A DNA stretch of 64,000 nucleotides from an uncultured Helicobacter sp. (GTDB lineage Bacteria; Campylobacterota; Campylobacteria; Campylobacterales; Helicobacteraceae), in assembly GCF_947367035.1 (NCBI RefSeq), contig NZ_CANBCA010000001.1, positions 62,001-126,000 of the forward strand, given 5' to 3'. The position numbers and the translations under genes were made by a program. The notes under the pieces are model-generated. The model was not told the DNA's origin. It did not search any database and saw nothing but the letters and a program-made list of their open reading frames with translations. Below, piece by piece: positions 62,769-64,000 of this stretch (position 1 is the stretch's first letter; each line of letters starts with the position of its first letter).

Positions 62769-64000
62769 GTATAGGACATAAAATCCCACATAATGAAATA
62801 GTGCACACAAAGCTTAATGATTCTCAAATGAGAGAGAACCTAAATATTGCTATGCATACGCTACAAAGGAATCGTCTAAAGATTATTGACGAGAAGTTTG
62901 AGGATTGGCAAGGATTGCGTTCTAAAGCAATGCAAGCAAAAAATAATGCGTTAATGAGCCTAGAAGAGAGATTGTTGGAGTTTGAAAGAAATGCGACCAA
63001 AAATGGCATACAAGTGCATTGGGCTTCAGGGAGTGATGATGCTTGCGAGATTGTCTATGAATTAATGAAAGCAAAGAATATTCGTAAGATTCTAAAAGGC
63101 AAGTCTATGGCGAGTGAGGAAATCGGACTGAATCATTTTTTAGAGAAAAAGGGTATTAGTGCGATTGAAACAGATTTGGGCGAACTTATTTTGCAATTAA
63201 ATGGTGAAACTCCTGTGCATATTGTAGTACCCGCAATTCATCGCAATCGCTATGAAGTAGGTAAGATCTTTGAGGAAAAATTAGGCGCAAGTTTGGAATC
63301 TGAACCAGAAAAATTAAATGCCATTGCAAGAAAGCATTTAAGAGATGAGTTTGAGGGTTTAGAAATGGGCTTAAGTGGTGTAAATTTTGCGATGTCTAAA
63401 GAGGGTGCATTTTGGCTGATTGAAAATGAAGGAAATGGTAGAATGTGTACTACAGCCCCAGAGATTCACGTAGCAATTTGTGGAATTGAAAAGGTAATGG
63501 AAACTTTTGAAGATGCTGCAACAATGGTGCATTTACTTACTCCCTCTGCCACAGGGCAATTTATACCAACTTATAATAATATCATTACCTCCCCACGAAA
63601 AAATGGTGATTTAGATGGACCTAAAGAAGTGCATATTATTTTGTTTGACCATCATAGAAGTGATATGTTATCTCACTTGGATTATTATGAAGCGTTGCGT
63701 TGTATTCGTTGCGGAGCGTGTATGAACTTTTGTCCTGTTTATGATAAAATTGGGGGACATACTTATCAGACAATTTATCCTGGACCTATTGGTGAAGTAA
63801 TTAGCCCAAATCTCTTTGGGATTGATTTGACAGGCGACATTTTGAGTTTTTGTTCTCTTTGTGGAAGGTGTAGTGAAGTTTGTCCTGTTAAGATTCCACT
63901 TGCAGATTTGATTAGAAAACTAAGAAGTAATAAAATAGGTGAAGGAGAAAATCCACCTCTAGGCGCAAGTAGATTAGAGTCTAATCAAAGTGAGGCTATG
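62765..64000 (+). CDS. lutB: Lactate utilization protein LutB (Fe-S protein), truncated by window end
   Basis: Starting at an ATG that overlaps the lutA stop (ATGA), 412 codons are open to the last base, and the remainder lies outside. The LUD domain at residues 55-300 includes HWASGSDDACEIVYEL and NEGNGRMCTTAPEIHV. Two ferredoxin-type clusters follow: CIRCGACMNFCPVYDKIGG near 319 and CSLCGRCSEVCPVKIPLAD near 366. This is LutB-like, receiving electrons in lactate oxidation. LutC would be expected just downstream. Confidence 0.93.
   Translation, partial: MSIGHKIPHNEIVHTKLNDSQMRENLNIAMHTLQRNRLKIIDEKFEDWQGLRSKAMQAKNNALMSLEERLLEFERNATKNGIQVHWASGSDDACEIVYELMKAKNIRKILKGKSMASEEIGLNHFLEKKGISAIETDLGELILQLNGETPVHIVVPAIHRNRYEVGKIFEEKLGASLESEPEKLNAIARKHLRDEFEGLEMGLSGVNFAMSKEGAFWLIENEGNGRMCTTAPEIHVAICGIEKVMETFEDAATMVHLLTPSATGQFIPTYNNIITSPRKNGDLDGPKEVHIILFDHHRSDMLSHLDYYEALRCIRCGACMNFCPVYDKIGGHTYQTIYPGPIGEVISPNLFGIDLTGDILSFCSLCGRCSEVCPVKIPLADLIRKLRSNKIGEGENPPLGASRLESNQSEAM

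Noticed and set aside
1-64000. tRNA, rRNA, tmRNA, CRISPR array, IS element or prophage
   Set aside because: The intergenic regions were read by eye for cloverleaf-like segments, regularly spaced repeats and transposase motifs; none was convincing. A covariance-model scan would be decisive.

Overview
The window is low-GC bacterial DNA that reads as a Helicobacter chromosome (Campylobacterota), most likely an enterohepatic, non-pylori species. I infer this from protein families and from gene orders that I recall from H. pylori, without any database search: tkt-addB; the HP1233-like gene-folP-holB-hobA-lysC-rppH; rplI-hslV-hslU-era-csd6; hit/pheS-pheT-aroA-ispH-rpsA-(HP0398-like)-serA; and lctP-lutA-lutB. 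HobA, a DnaA partner restricted to this group, and the carboxynorspermidine decarboxylase support the assignment. I found no rRNA, tRNA, CRISPR array, IS element or prophage.

Layout. 1-7158: end of an unidentified gene, a bacteriohemerythrin with a Cys-rich tail, transketolase, the AddB nuclease/helicase subunit, a small membrane protein and a DUF2130 coiled-coil protein. 7175-12963 (minus): ung and a tightly coupled replication/folate/aspartate block. 13107-14104: a TetR regulator overlapping gatC. 14142-20560 (minus): ribosomal protein L9, HslVU protease, Era and Csd6, followed by a NERD-domain helicase. 20729-22718: an Fe(II)/2-oxoglutarate oxygenase overlapping an AzlCD-type amino-acid exporter. 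22825-24485: a gene interrupted by two poly-G tracts plus a decayed follower. 24600-26102 (minus): an aldolase-like protein and an M23 peptidase. 26355-28818: grpE-dnaK. 28819-30792: a remnant-rich intergenic region with another poly-G tract, then a DUF2972 protein. 30809-36326 (minus): the YejABEF peptide importer. 36449-37827: three small membrane proteins. 37881-43836 (minus): nspC, a DnaQ-like exonuclease, ftsW, a YeiH-type exporter, a MetF-like reductase and an XRE regulator. 43951-49816: a surface-glycan glycosyltransferase cluster with one frameshifted and two poly-G-interrupted genes. 49877-60124: housekeeping genes (yciI, hit, pheST, aroA, ispH, rpsA, serA). 60377-64000: lactate permease and the LutAB lactate oxidation proteins, with lutB running off the end.

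The outstanding theme is phase variation. Five poly-G tracts of 10 to 14 bases all lie on the plus strand, and all follow a GC dinucleotide. Four interrupt coding sequences of predicted glycan-modifying proteins, and in each case a change of one G would restore a long reading frame. As sequenced, every one of these genes is out of frame. Other points worth a second look are the oxygenase-AzlCD operon, a perfect TTAAC-N4-GTTAA palindrome upstream of the lactate operon, repeated TATAATT boxes between the XRE gene and the glycan cluster, an aldolase-fold protein lacking its metal-binding histidines, and a hemerythrin with an added four-cysteine module.
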